Assembly: GCA_029973955.1 (NCBI GenBank)
Contig: JARKQJ010000196.1
Span: forward strand, 124,001-188,000
DNA length: 64,000 bases
DNA from: Paludibaculum sp.
GTDB taxonomy: Bacteria; Acidobacteriota; Terriglobia; Bryobacterales; Bryobacteraceae
Direction of reading: 5' to 3'
Within the stretch, counting starts at the first letter, position 1, and each line of letters opens with the position of its first letter. Of the stretch, positions 17,351 to 24,441 are shown in pieces. The notes below the pieces were generated by a model. That model was not told the DNA's origin. It made no database searches and saw nothing but the letters and a program-made list of their open reading frames with translations. A program made the translations under genes and the position numbers.

Positions 17351-17635
17351 ATGATTGAATTCGTGGACGAGCGGCTTTTCTACACTGAATCCCAGACGAC
17401 GCGGCCGGCGCGTCTGAACTGTCCGTTTTGCCGCAGCGTGGAGGAGTACCAGTTGCGCTGGGTGCTCCGCCAGAAGAAGGATCGCCTGCCCTCCGGCGCC
17501 GACGAGCGGGACCGGGCCAAGTTCGCCAAGGCTCAAAGCTACATGGTGCTGATGGACGACAAGGTGCAGTGCAAGAACCCTCGCTGCCGCCGTCCGGTGG
17601 AAGTTTCGGGCATCAAGACCACTGCATTCCTGTGA
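17351..17635 (+). CDS. Small zinc-ribbon-like protein
   Basis: About 94 aa, cytosolic. Two Cys pairs, CPFC and CKNPRC, separated by about 55 residues suggest one zinc ribbon with a basic helical insert (VLRQKKDRLPSGADERDRAKFAKAQ). Upstream in-frame ATGs at 17282 and 17336 are alternatives; 17351 (MIEFVDERLF) is chosen because the upstream residues look unlike protein, but there is no good Shine-Dalgarno for any of them. The stop overlaps the GTG start of the following lipoprotein gene (GTGA), so the two are probably translated together. Function unknown. Confidence 0.65.
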   Translation: MIEFVDERLFYTESQTTRPARLNCPFCRSVEEYQLRWVLRQKKDRLPSGADERDRAKFAKAQSYMVLMDDKVQCKNPRCRRPVEVSGIKTTAFL

Positions 17636-18723
17636 TTCCGCGCAGAGCATTTCTGGGCGCACTGCCGCTACTGGCCGCCTGCCGGAAGCCGGGCACGGGC
17701 TATCGCGGCATCGCATTCGTGACGTCGGAATCCGAGCCATCGCTGGTGGCTGTGGATCTGATGGAGTTCGCGGTGAAATCGCGCCTGACGCTGCCGGGCC
17801 CGGCGACGTCGATCCACCAGCACAAGAACCGTTTGTACGCACTTTCGCCGGCGTCCCGGACACTTTCGGCGATCGACGCCAAGGCGCTGGCGGTGAGGGA
17901 GACGGTGAAACTGCCGGCGGCGCCGGTGACGGCGATCCGGCGCGGCTCCATGCTGTGGTGCCTGATGGAGAATCCGGCTCAGATTCTGCCGGTGCCACTG
18001 GAGACGATGCGGCCGGCGCAGCCGATCCCGCTGCCGGCCGAGCCGCTGGGATTTGACATCGCGTGGAAATCGCCGCTGGCCTGCGTGACCTTGGGGAAGA
18101 ACTCGGCGGTATTCGTCGATTTGGCGGGTAGGATCGTGCATCCGCCACGGCTGCTGGACGATTCGCCGGGGGCGGTGCGGTTCCGCTCCGACGACAAGGC
18201 GGCGTTCATCGCAGGGCTGGGCCGGCGTCAACTGATTGTGTTGGACGTCCGCTCACGCGACGTCATGACGCAGCTGCCGCTGTCGCTTTCTCCGGATCAC
18301 TTCTGCATGAGCGCGGACGGGGGCCAGCTCTTCATCACCGGCCGCGGCCGCGATGCGGTGGCCATCGCGTACACATACCGCACAGAGATCGCGCAGACGT
18401 CGCTTTCCGGCCGCAAGCCGGGCCTGATGGCCACATCGGCGGAGCCGCCGCTGCTGTTTGTGGCGAATCCGGAAGCGGGGTCTGTGACGATCTTCGACAT
18501 CTCGAGCCAGAAGGTGCTGGCGGTGACGAGCGTGGGGCTGGAGCCGCAGACGATTGAGGTGACTCCCGACCAGCAGTTTGCGCTGGTGCTCAACCGCGCG
18601 TCGGGCGATTTGGCGGTGATCCGTCTCGCCGCAATTGCGCCGGATCGGGACAAGACGGCTCCGCTGTTCACGATGATCCCGGTTGGGCCGAAGCCGGCGT
18701 CTCTGGTTGTCGCGCCGGCTTAA
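17632..18723 (+). CDS. YncE-like beta-propeller lipoprotein
   Basis: 363 aa. The GTG start at 17632 overlaps the previous stop and gives a short Tat-like/lipoprotein leader: PRRAFLGALPLLAAC, where LLAAC is a lipobox (Cys near residue 15). The rest is made of repeated ~40-45-residue blades, such as VTSESEPSLVAVDLMEFAVKSRL, NRLYALSPASRTLSAIDAKAL and LLFVANPEAGSVTIFDISSQKVL, typical of seven-bladed YVTN/YncE propellers. It is likely anchored in the outer or inner membrane facing the periplasm. Such proteins often assist redox or surface enzymes, but no partner is recognisable apart from the small zinc-ribbon protein. Confidence 0.8.
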   Translation: MIPRRAFLGALPLLAACRKPGTGYRGIAFVTSESEPSLVAVDLMEFAVKSRLTLPGPATSIHQHKNRLYALSPASRTLSAIDAKALAVRETVKLPAAPVTAIRRGSMLWCLMENPAQILPVPLETMRPAQPIPLPAEPLGFDIAWKSPLACVTLGKNSAVFVDLAGRIVHPPRLLDDSPGAVRFRSDDKAAFIAGLGRRQLIVLDVRSRDVMTQLPLSLSPDHFCMSADGGQLFITGRGRDAVAIAYTYRTEIAQTSLSGRKPGLMATSAEPPLLFVANPEAGSVTIFDISSQKVLAVTSVGLEPQTIEVTPDQQFALVLNRASGDLAVIRLAAIAPDRDKTAPLFTMIPVGPKPASLVVAPA

Positions 18724-18736
18724 CAATTGTGAAACG

Positions 18737-18757
18737 GACGGAGCCGGTGCCTCCGTC
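18737..18757 (+). other. Hairpin between the lipoprotein and TPR genes
   Basis: GACGGAG-ccggtgc-CTCCGTC can form a perfect 7-bp stem in the 54-nt gap. It is not followed by a T-run, so it is at best a weak terminator or an RNA-stabilising hairpin. Confidence 0.35.
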
Positions 18758-18777
18758 TCTCCACCAGGCAGCTTCGT

Positions 18778-19902
18778 ATGAAACTTTCCTGTCTCTTTCT
18801 CCTCTCCGTCGCCGCCGCTCAAACAACGACGCCGCCTGCCACTCCGACGGTTCCCCGGGCAGGCTCTACCAGGAACAGCGGAGGTGCGATCACAAACAGT
18901 ACGGGCTCCCCGGGTAGCCGGGGGTCTATGGACGATCAGGCGCTGCTGGTGGAGCAGGCCATCTCCGGAAGAGTGCTACTTGAGAACGGCGCGCCACCGC
19001 CCGAGCCCGTAGCCGTGATGCTCTCCTGCGGAGGACCGAAGCCAGCCTCGGAATTACTGGGAGGCAGGGCCGTGCTGACAAACATGAAAGGGGATTTCTG
19101 CATCCCGCTCAGCGTTGGAACGTCCAGTGGGCCCATGGGCTTCCGTGGAGCGTTTACCGCCCCGCGGCTTCAGGGGTGCGTGGCTGTCATCCGGGTTCCC
19201 GGATACGCGCCGTATGAGAAGGACTTGAGCCACACCATGTCCGTCGCCGACTGCGACCTGGGGAAGATCCACCTGCGGCGACTGGCGGCCGGCGGAGTTG
19301 GCACGGTGCTGAGTAACACAGCCAGCCGGGCGCCCGAAAGAGCCAGACGGGAATATCGCACAGCCGTGGAGGACGCCTACGCGCATCGCGACACCGAGGC
19401 GTTGGGACATCTGAAGAAGACGCTCAGCATTGATCCTGGTTTTGCATCCGCGCACTATCTGGCGGGTTACCTCTATGACCGGGCGGGCCGGCGGGAAGAG
19501 GCGTGCGCGGCCTACCTGGCCGCGGCAAATGCGGATCCGGTTTACGTGAATCCGCTCGTGCAACTGGCTAAACTGGCGGCGGAAGACCAGGACTACGCAC
19601 TGGCTGCGAAGTTTGGACGTCGAGTGGTGGAACTCATCCCAGGATCTTATGCGGAGATCTACCTGATTGCGGCCGGGGCCGAGTTTAACCAAGGCGACGT
19701 GAAGTCCGCCGAGAGGACGGCGAGGGAAGGCATTGAAGCAAAGCTCGATGCGCAAGAGCCGCGTTTGCGCCTGCTACTGGCCGAGTCTCTATGGAAACAG
19801 AGCCGGTATGAGGAGGCACGCCGCGAGTACGCCATCTTCGCGGAAGCGGTGAAAGAAGGTCCCGAGGCGGAATCGGCCCGCAAGCGCAGCACGGGACGGT
19901 AA
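18778..19902 (+). CDS. Secreted TPR-repeat protein
   Basis: 374 aa. An N-terminal signal (MKLSCLFLLSVAAAQ) is followed by a Thr/Ser/Gly-rich linker, then a carboxypeptidase-regulatory-like beta domain (ISGRVLLENGAPPPEPVAVMLSCG... GDFCIPLSVG..., about 65-175). The C-terminal half holds about four tetratricopeptide repeats, starting RAREYRTAVEDAYAHRDTEALGHLKKTLSIDPGFASAHYLAGYLYDRAGRREEACAAY. It is probably a periplasmic or surface adaptor. The start is ATG 18778. It is convergent with the next gene, with 3 nt between stops. Confidence 0.78.
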   Translation: MKLSCLFLLSVAAAQTTTPPATPTVPRAGSTRNSGGAITNSTGSPGSRGSMDDQALLVEQAISGRVLLENGAPPPEPVAVMLSCGGPKPASELLGGRAVLTNMKGDFCIPLSVGTSSGPMGFRGAFTAPRLQGCVAVIRVPGYAPYEKDLSHTMSVADCDLGKIHLRRLAAGGVGTVLSNTASRAPERARREYRTAVEDAYAHRDTEALGHLKKTLSIDPGFASAHYLAGYLYDRAGRREEACAAYLAAANADPVYVNPLVQLAKLAAEDQDYALAAKFGRRVVELIPGSYAEIYLIAAGAEFNQGDVKSAERTAREGIEAKLDAQEPRLRLLLAESLWKQSRYEEARREYAIFAEAVKEGPEAESARKRSTGR

Positions 19903-19905
19903 GCG

Positions 19906-21459
19906 CTACTTCGGTACGCGGGTAAGCTCAAGCCGCACCTCGCGCTTCTGCCCGGCGCGCACGGTGAGCGGCTGGCCCAGGCTGCGAAAGCCCCGCATCA
20001 CGCTTTCATCCATGTAATCCCAACTGGCGCCGTCTTCGAAAGCGAACATGAGGTATTCGCCGGGCGGCACGTCGCGCCACTTGAAGCTGCCGTCGCTGTC
20101 GCTCTGGTCGATCCGATAGGAGATGAAGCTGGCCTCGGATCGCGCGGGGATGAGGACCACCGTCATACCCGACACGGGGCGGCCCTCTTTGTAGACGCGT
20201 CCGTTCACGCGCTCAGATTCGGCGTTCGCATTGACAGTGAGCGTCACCTGCCCGCTCTCCGGCAGTTCAACCAGATCTCCACGGACGCGCGCGCCTTCGG
20301 CCACGATGCTCTCGGGGGAGATCTGAATCCGCGAGTCCGGACCGGCAATGGAAACGGTATAGAGCCCGGCGGCCACAGCGCCGAACTGGACTTCGCCTTT
20401 GGAATCGAGCGTCCCGCGAGGCCCCCATTGTTCCCCGTAGTTCAGCAGGCCCGCCACAATCGTCTCCCCTGGTTTTGCACCGCGCACATTCAGCTTCATG
20501 CGGACCTTCGCCATCCGGGAGGCGTCCAGTTCCACGTTGGCAGGGTCATCGGCCACATCCACGGTTTGACGGGCGATGACGCGCCGTCCCTGCGCCGAAG
20601 CAAACAGAGTGTAACGGCCAGGCTGCACGCCTTCGAACCGGAATGAGTTGCCATAGATGAATTCGGTGTCGCCCACCTGAAAGTAGGTGCCGTCACCCAA
20701 CGCAACCGACAGCCATGCGTAGGAGTTCTTCGGCGCCTCCGCGCCCTTGAAGGTCCCAATCACCCGCACGACTCGCGACGCGCCGGCGCGCACGTCGGCC
20801 CGGGCCTCCTCCGCGGGTTCGACATGCACCCAGGCAGCTTTGCTCACATCCTGCACACCGGGGTGGAAGGTAAGGCCGTATCCGGCGGGCGTTCCGGAAG
20901 AATCGAATAAAGGCAGATGCTGAAAGGGGATGCCGGTGACAGAGACCAGGTAGTCGCCTCGAGAGAGCCCATGGAGGCGAAACTCGCCAAGGTCGTTCGT
21001 TGTGCCACGGACGGCAATTTGCAGGCGTTGGGCCTGGCCTACGCCGCGGCGTCGATAGCCCACAATGGTCATGCCGGGCAGTGGTTCGCCTTTCTCGTCA
21101 ACCACTTTGCCGGAGATGGTTGCGGGTGGAATCAGCGGGAAGACCAGATCGGTGGCGTCCTGGCCTTCTCCTATGACTACACCAGTGACAAGAGGGGCAT
21201 GGAGTGCCTTCTGCCCGTACATCTGCGCGGGGAAACCGTTTCTTTCGGCAGCGATCATGTACTTGCCGGCGGGCAAGGATTCGAACCGGAAGCGGCCGTC
21301 GGAGCCGGTCAGCATGCTGGTCAGCTCTGATGACTTGCCGCTTTCGATGAGGCGCACGCGGACGCCTTTCAACGGGGAGCCGTTGGCGCCGTGGACCACG
21401 GTTCCGCCCAGCGGGTATCCGGAGGTCTGTGCCAGAAGGGCCAGCATCGCCAGAATCAT
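19906..21459 (-). CDS. Secreted carboxypeptidase-regulatory-like domain protein
   Basis: 517 aa with an N-terminal signal (MILAMLALLAQTSG). At least three beta-sandwich domains of the CarboxypepD_reg/SdrD-B type are seen: GTVVHGANGSPLKGVRVRLIESG...GRFRFESLPAGKYMIAA (about 18-75), ISGKVVDEKGEPLPGMTIVGY...GEFRLHGLSRGDYLVSV (about 112-175) and VNGRVYKEGRPVSGMTVVL...GSFKWRDVPPGEYLMFA (about 410-480). There is no TonB barrel, so this is a soluble or surface protein of unknown partner. Its ATG overlaps the upstream gene's stop by 4 nt (ATGA). The upstream gene is a diverged homologue. Confidence 0.8.
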   Translation of the reverse strand: MILAMLALLAQTSGYPLGGTVVHGANGSPLKGVRVRLIESGKSSELTSMLTGSDGRFRFESLPAGKYMIAAERNGFPAQMYGQKALHAPLVTGVVIGEGQDATDLVFPLIPPATISGKVVDEKGEPLPGMTIVGYRRRGVGQAQRLQIAVRGTTNDLGEFRLHGLSRGDYLVSVTGIPFQHLPLFDSSGTPAGYGLTFHPGVQDVSKAAWVHVEPAEEARADVRAGASRVVRVIGTFKGAEAPKNSYAWLSVALGDGTYFQVGDTEFIYGNSFRFEGVQPGRYTLFASAQGRRVIARQTVDVADDPANVELDASRMAKVRMKLNVRGAKPGETIVAGLLNYGEQWGPRGTLDSKGEVQFGAVAAGLYTVSIAGPDSRIQISPESIVAEGARVRGDLVELPESGQVTLTVNANAESERVNGRVYKEGRPVSGMTVVLIPARSEASFISYRIDQSDSDGSFKWRDVPPGEYLMFAFEDGASWDYMDESVMRGFRSLGQPLTVRAGQKREVRLELTRVPK

Positions 21460-23075
21460 CGGATCCCTCCCGTGCCATCGCCCTGCAGCACCGGCACGGT
21501 CACCTTGACCGTTTCTCCGGCTTTCGCCGTCACTGCCGCCGCGCGGTTCCAGAGCGTATCGAGAACGGCCCGGTCGCGGTACTCTATCTCATCGGAGGAG
21601 CGCTCGGAGAAGACGCGATATTCGCCAGGCGCCAGACTCACCTGGTCCGGCACACCCATTTGGTTCACGTACATGCTGGCGGCGAGCACCCGCTCGCCGA
21701 ACTGCCGCAGGAGGATTATGCGCCCTCCCTTACCGCCTTCCAGAGAAAATTCCACCTGGGCCGTTTCAGGTTCGAGCCTGATCTCCAAAGGCTCACACCC
21801 GGCCTGAGTCACCAGCAGGCCATCCCGCAGAACGTCCGTGTTGCCACTCAGGATGGAGGCGACGTTCAGACTGTTGGTCTGGAACTCATATCTACCCGGG
21901 ATGACGTTGTCCCATTCGATTCCTCCTCCTTCGGACGGCCGGCCGTAGCTCTCATGGCCGTCCCGCCCTCTCCACGGCTTGAGAATGCCCATGTTGCCGA
22001 AGCGCCGTCCGGGTCCGGCGCCGTGAATCTGCCCCTTCACGCTTACGCCCGAGGAGAGCGCCACGGTAACGCCATTCACATCCGCGGCGCCGAGTTGGAC
22101 GATCACTTCTCCGCGCCGCTCGTCACCGGAGCGGGTTCTCGCGAGCAACAGGTACTCGCCAGGCGGCAGACCGGCGGCCTCAAAAGCGCCATTGGCGAGG
22201 TTCACTTTGACCTGGCCGGCAATGCGCTCGCCATCCCGGCTCAGTTCGAGAGTCACAGGCTCATCCGGCGCAAGTCCGAGGACTCTTCCACGAATGCGAA
22301 GGCCTGGCCTGGCGGCCAACTGGAAATTCGCATCCGCCGTGGCCCCGCCCTCCACGGCGATCGCCTGCCCCTCGGCGGGCGTTGCCCCGGTGGGGAAATA
22401 GCTGGGCCCGTAGGCGGTCTCGCCCTCCTTGGGAGGCGGAAACTCTCCGTAGCCCGTCATCACGGTCTGGCGCCCCAAGGCCCTCAGCCAATACGAACCC
22501 GGATCCAGGTACCAGAGGCGGTACTGGCCCCTGTCGTCGGTATTAGCGGTGGCGTACATGACCATCCGGCCCGCTCCGTTGCGAATGCGTTTGTAGACGG
22601 CTTCCACGCGAATGCCCATCAGGGGTTCACCATTCCCGTCCGTGATGCGGCCCGCTATGGCGCCCAGCCGCACCAAGTCCACCACCTGGGCGCCTTCGCG
22701 GAATTTCAGGGCAGGAATCTCCTCTTCATTGCTTCTCGATTTTGTTCTGAATCCGCGTTTGGAGATCTTCACCGTCCCGGCAGGCGACTCCGCTTTGAGT
22801 GAAAAGGACCCATCCGGGCCGGTTTCAACGACAGACGCCGGTGCTCCCGGCATCATTTCAAGAAAGACGGTTGCGCCCGCCAGGGGCTGGCCGGTGCCGG
22901 CTTCCCGAACCACGCCTTTGATCTCCACCGGACCTTGGGGAAGCTGAAGCCCGTGGTCCAGCTGAACTTTGATCTCCACCGGACCTTGGGGAAGCTGAAG
23001 CCGGCCCTCCAGCTGAAAAGCGCTCACCTTGGCAGCCGTGAGGGCAAGCAGGAGGCACCCCACCACTCTCCACAT
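21456..23075 (-). CDS. Secreted carboxypeptidase-regulatory-like domain protein (paralogue, with tandem duplication)
   Basis: About 539 aa. The signal is MWRVVGCLLLALTAAKVSAF. Near the N-terminus the segment LQLPQGPVEIK occurs twice, 17 residues apart, encoded by an exact-period 51-bp duplication. Beta-sandwich domains follow: GVVREAGTGQPLAGATVFLEMM...GSFSLKAESPAGTVKI, IAGRITDGNGEPLMGIRVEAV and later ones with LPPGEYLLLA and IPGRYEFQ. It is coupled to the downstream paralogue by ATGA. The ATG at 23075 is preferred over an in-frame TTG at 23084 because a promoter GCGACA-17-TATAGT ends 8 nt before it. Function unknown. Confidence 0.8.
   Translation of the reverse strand: MWRVVGCLLLALTAAKVSAFQLEGRLQLPQGPVEIKVQLDHGLQLPQGPVEIKGVVREAGTGQPLAGATVFLEMMPGAPASVVETGPDGSFSLKAESPAGTVKISKRGFRTKSRSNEEEIPALKFREGAQVVDLVRLGAIAGRITDGNGEPLMGIRVEAVYKRIRNGAGRMVMYATANTDDRGQYRLWYLDPGSYWLRALGRQTVMTGYGEFPPPKEGETAYGPSYFPTGATPAEGQAIAVEGGATADANFQLAARPGLRIRGRVLGLAPDEPVTLELSRDGERIAGQVKVNLANGAFEAAGLPPGEYLLLARTRSGDERRGEVIVQLGAADVNGVTVALSSGVSVKGQIHGAGPGRRFGNMGILKPWRGRDGHESYGRPSEGGGIEWDNVIPGRYEFQTNSLNVASILSGNTDVLRDGLLVTQAGCEPLEIRLEPETAQVEFSLEGGKGGRIILLRQFGERVLAASMYVNQMGVPDQVSLAPGEYRVFSERSSDEIEYRDRAVLDTLWNRAAAVTAKAGETVKVTVPVLQGDGTGGIR
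22917..23018 (-). repeat. 51-bp tandem duplication inside the coding region
   Basis: Two adjacent 51-bp units (22917-22967 and 22968-23018). The first 35 bases are identical; the remaining 16 differ at a few positions. The frame is kept (17 codons), giving two copies of LQLPQGPVEIK. Confidence 0.93.
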
Positions 23076-23083
23076 AATGGCCA

Positions 23084-23112
23084 ACTATATCCGAAATTGA
23101 ATTGAATGTCGC
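23084..23112 (-). promoter_or_regulatory. Candidate sigma-70 promoter, leaderless type
   Basis: On the minus strand -35 GCGACA (23112-23107), a 17-nt spacer and -10 TATAGT (23089-23084). The expected start of transcription falls at or next to the ATG at 23075, which lacks a Shine-Dalgarno. Confidence 0.55.
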
Positions 23113-24377
23113 TACCGGCCCGGCGGCGGCACGATGAATTCGCCTTCCCGCAAGCCGTAGTTTGGCGCAAGTTTGCGGTAATCCACGCCGGTGCGGCCAT
23201 TCCAATCCCAGACCACTTTTCCAGCGCGGATGGTCAACTCGCAGAAGAGCCGCTGCTTGCCAGAGAACGCCCCGCGATCGGAATCGAGGTAGGAGAACTC
23301 TCCTTCGAGCAGGCGGAATACGGCGATATCGGCTTCCGTTCCTACCGAGAGATGGCCGAGTTCGGGGTGTCCGATGATCGAGGCGGGGCGGGCCGTGGAA
23401 CGCTCCACGACGTCGTTCAGCGGCATGCCCATGACGAGGAATTTGGACATGGTGGTGGGCATGTCCATCATCGTGCCGTTCATGCTGCCGGTGTGCAGAT
23501 CGGTGGAGATCGCATCGGGGTAGAAGCCCTGCTTCACGGCCGGCACGGCGTTGCGCCAGGCGAAGCTGCCGCCGCCGTGGCCGACGTCGAAGAGGACGCC
23601 GCGCTTGCGGGCGGCATAAAGGTAGTCGTAGACCTTGCCCTGCTGGTCGATCCAGGGCACGGGCGCGCGGTAGGCGTGGGTGGCGATGTCACCGGGGCGC
23701 AGTTTCTCGTTCACCAGTTGATAGAAAGGCCGCTCTTTGCGGAAAAAGCCGAAGTCGACCATGACGGGCTTGCCGGCGAGGCGGCCGGCTTCGACGGCCT
23801 TTTCGACGGCGGTCCAGGCGGGGCTTTCAAAGTGCGCGGTTTTGACGCCGACGACGAGGTCGGCGTGCTTCGCGGCCAGGCGCGCCACGGCGGCGGGGTT
23901 CATGTCCTCGGGGTGCTGTTCGGCGATGTTGGTGAGCATGCCCAGGCCGGCAATGTTGATGAAGGCGAAGACGCGGGTCTGGGCGCGGTCGAGCACGGTT
24001 TGGCGGAACTGCTCGAAGTTGCGCCAACCGGCGCTGCCGGCATCGGCCATGGTTGTGACGCCAGTGCGGAAGCTGAAATCGTCGGGGCGGATGCTGTTGT
24101 CGCCGGCCCAGGCGTCGGCGATGCCGGTGGTGGAGAAGAGATGAACGTGCATATCCACGAGTCCGGGCGTGACGATCATGCCGCGGACGTCCAGCACCTT
24201 GTCCCCCTCCAGTCCGGCGCCCAGCGCGGCCACCTTGCCGGCGCGCACAGCGACGTCCAGCACGGCGTCCACGCCGTTCTTGGGGTCGATCACGCGCCCA
24301 CCTTTGAGGACCAAATCGTAGCGCTCCGCGCCAGTTGCCGCCAGTGCCATTGCCATCAGGATGAGCCCTGCCTTCAT
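23112..24377 (-). CDS. Amidohydrolase family metal-dependent hydrolase (deacetylase/dihydroorotase-like), exported
   Basis: 421 aa with a short signal-like N-terminus (MKAGLILMAMALAATGAE). It has the amidohydrolase barrel: LVLKGGRVIDPKNGVDAVLDVAV start strand, MIVTPGLVDMHVHLF with the HxH metal pair, a candidate bridging lysine in VGVKTAHF, then RPGDIATHAYR, FDVGHGGGSFAW and the catalytic Asp in DAISTDLH. At the position after KPVMV the residue is Asp (VMVDFG), where many relatives have His. The start at 24377 is supported by TATATT 7 nt upstream. The substrate is unknown: N-acyl amino acid or cyclic amide are possibilities for the family. Confidence 0.85.
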   Translation of the reverse strand: MKAGLILMAMALAATGAERYDLVLKGGRVIDPKNGVDAVLDVAVRAGKVAALGAGLEGDKVLDVRGMIVTPGLVDMHVHLFSTTGIADAWAGDNSIRPDDFSFRTGVTTMADAGSAGWRNFEQFRQTVLDRAQTRVFAFINIAGLGMLTNIAEQHPEDMNPAAVARLAAKHADLVVGVKTAHFESPAWTAVEKAVEAGRLAGKPVMVDFGFFRKERPFYQLVNEKLRPGDIATHAYRAPVPWIDQQGKVYDYLYAARKRGVLFDVGHGGGSFAWRNAVPAVKQGFYPDAISTDLHTGSMNGTMMDMPTTMSKFLVMGMPLNDVVERSTARPASIIGHPELGHLSVGTEADIAVFRLLEGEFSYLDSDRGAFSGKQRLFCELTIRAGKVVWDWNGRTGVDYRKLAPNYGLREGEFIVPPPGR

Positions 24378-24384
24378 AGGGGTC

Positions 24385-24390
24385 AATATA
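24385..24390 (-). promoter_or_regulatory. Candidate -10 element (TATATT) for the amidohydrolase gene
   Basis: TATATT ends 7 nt before the ATG at 24377 on the minus strand. No Shine-Dalgarno lies between, so a leaderless start is likely. No clear -35 is seen. Confidence 0.45.
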
Positions 24391-24407
24391 CGCTGTTTCG
24401 GGCGCGC

Positions 24408-24435
24408 TTGCCGCGAAAAACTGCTGTGATATGCT
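24408..24435 (+). promoter_or_regulatory. Candidate promoter for the DUF4139-type gene
   Basis: TTGCCG (24408-24413), a 16-nt spacer and TATGCT (24430-24435), 6 nt before the GTG at 24442. Two 4/6 boxes make it moderate. It overlaps the divergent promoter region of the amidohydrolase gene. Confidence 0.4.
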
Positions 24436-24441
24436 CGACGC

